Of a stretch of DNA of 64,000 bases, positions 63,794-64,000 are shown in pieces. The notes beneath the pieces were generated by a model. It was given only the letters and a program-made list of their open reading frames with translations. It ran no database searches and was not told the DNA's origin. The DNA is from Siphonodentalium dalli (taxonomy: Eukaryota; Mollusca; Scaphopoda; Gadilida; Siphonodentaliidae). The stretch's first letter is position 1; every line of letters begins with the position of its first letter. The DNA is taken from contig CP136069.1 of the NCBI GenBank assembly GCA_032622095.1, positions 34,572,194-34,636,193 of the forward strand, read 5' to 3'. A program made the position numbers and the translations under genes.

Positions 63794-64000
63794 CCCTTCC
63801 ATTACTGGAGTTTCCTGAAATTTTGCGAAAACCCTGTGAATACATTGGCTTAACAATATTTACCTTGACCTTTTAAGCCAATGCATTCTCTTATATATGC
63901 GAGGCTCCCTATGGTAGAATCGCATATATAAAAGAATGCACTGGCACAGGATCTTTATTGCTGCACCAGTGCAGCTCCCGGCCGTCATGAAAGGGCTAAT
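63794..64000. mobile_element. piggyBac-type MITE with mixed ends, runs to window edge
   Basis: TTAA at 63790-63793. Left end CCCTTCCATTACTGGAGTTTC, right end CACCAGTGCAGCTCCCGG ... CATGAAAGGG. The two termini belong to different end types. Confidence 0.75.

Overview
The window is eukaryotic, AT-rich and almost free of host genes. There are no long ORFs apart from one retroelement. The rest is a dense mosaic of short non-autonomous transposons, foldback sequences, minisatellites and segmental copies, separated by short islands of non-repeated DNA. Repeat style (palindromic MITEs, 'GTCCGTCC' repeats, many ACATGTA strings) and a PAT-like tyrosine-recombinase retroelement suggest a marine invertebrate, perhaps a bivalve mollusc. 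That assignment is an impression, not a demonstration. The window probably lies in a large intron or a gene desert; one possible non-coding exon is noted at about 53.3 kb.

The main object is a 5.8-kb DIRS/PAT-like retroelement at 38216-44051. It carries a Gag with a CCHC knuckle, a reverse transcriptase/RNase H polyprotein and a tyrosine recombinase, with split direct repeats A1 ... B1-A2 ... B2. A paralogous empty copy of its insertion site lies at 23.07 kb and another at 48.50 kb. Both show insertion without target duplication, at a TG dinucleotide that is also present at the internal B1/A2 junction. The RNase H region contains an in-frame array of about nine 48-bp units. One unit carries a stop codon, and the recombinase ORF has a one-base frameshift in an A-run, so this copy looks recently dead.

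Layout. 1-16 kb: MITEs and islands. 16.6-18.6 kb: a 2-kb element filled with a ~160-bp tandem array. 19-22 kb: palindromes and dispersed repeats. 22-28 kb: segmental block L1 with a LINE insertion, a piggyBac-type MITE and a 22-bp minisatellite. 29.4-33.6 kb: a 4.2-kb inverted-repeat element with nested insertions. 35.6-37.6 kb: a third, shorter copy (L3). 37.7-47.7 kb: block L2, a direct copy of L1 that holds the retroelement. 47.7-64 kb: further MITEs, foldbacks and islands.

Three repeat families dominate. (1) A near-perfect palindromic MITE with ends CAGTAATGCCC and TA target duplications, 16 copies. (2) piggyBac-type MITEs with TTAA target duplications and at least three different terminal sequences, which share one internal hairpin module. 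(3) A hairpin element with core GCAGAATGAGGTCCCCAGAG. Because L1, L2, L3 and a fourth fragment are paralogous, many insertions can be seen as filled/empty pairs inside the window.
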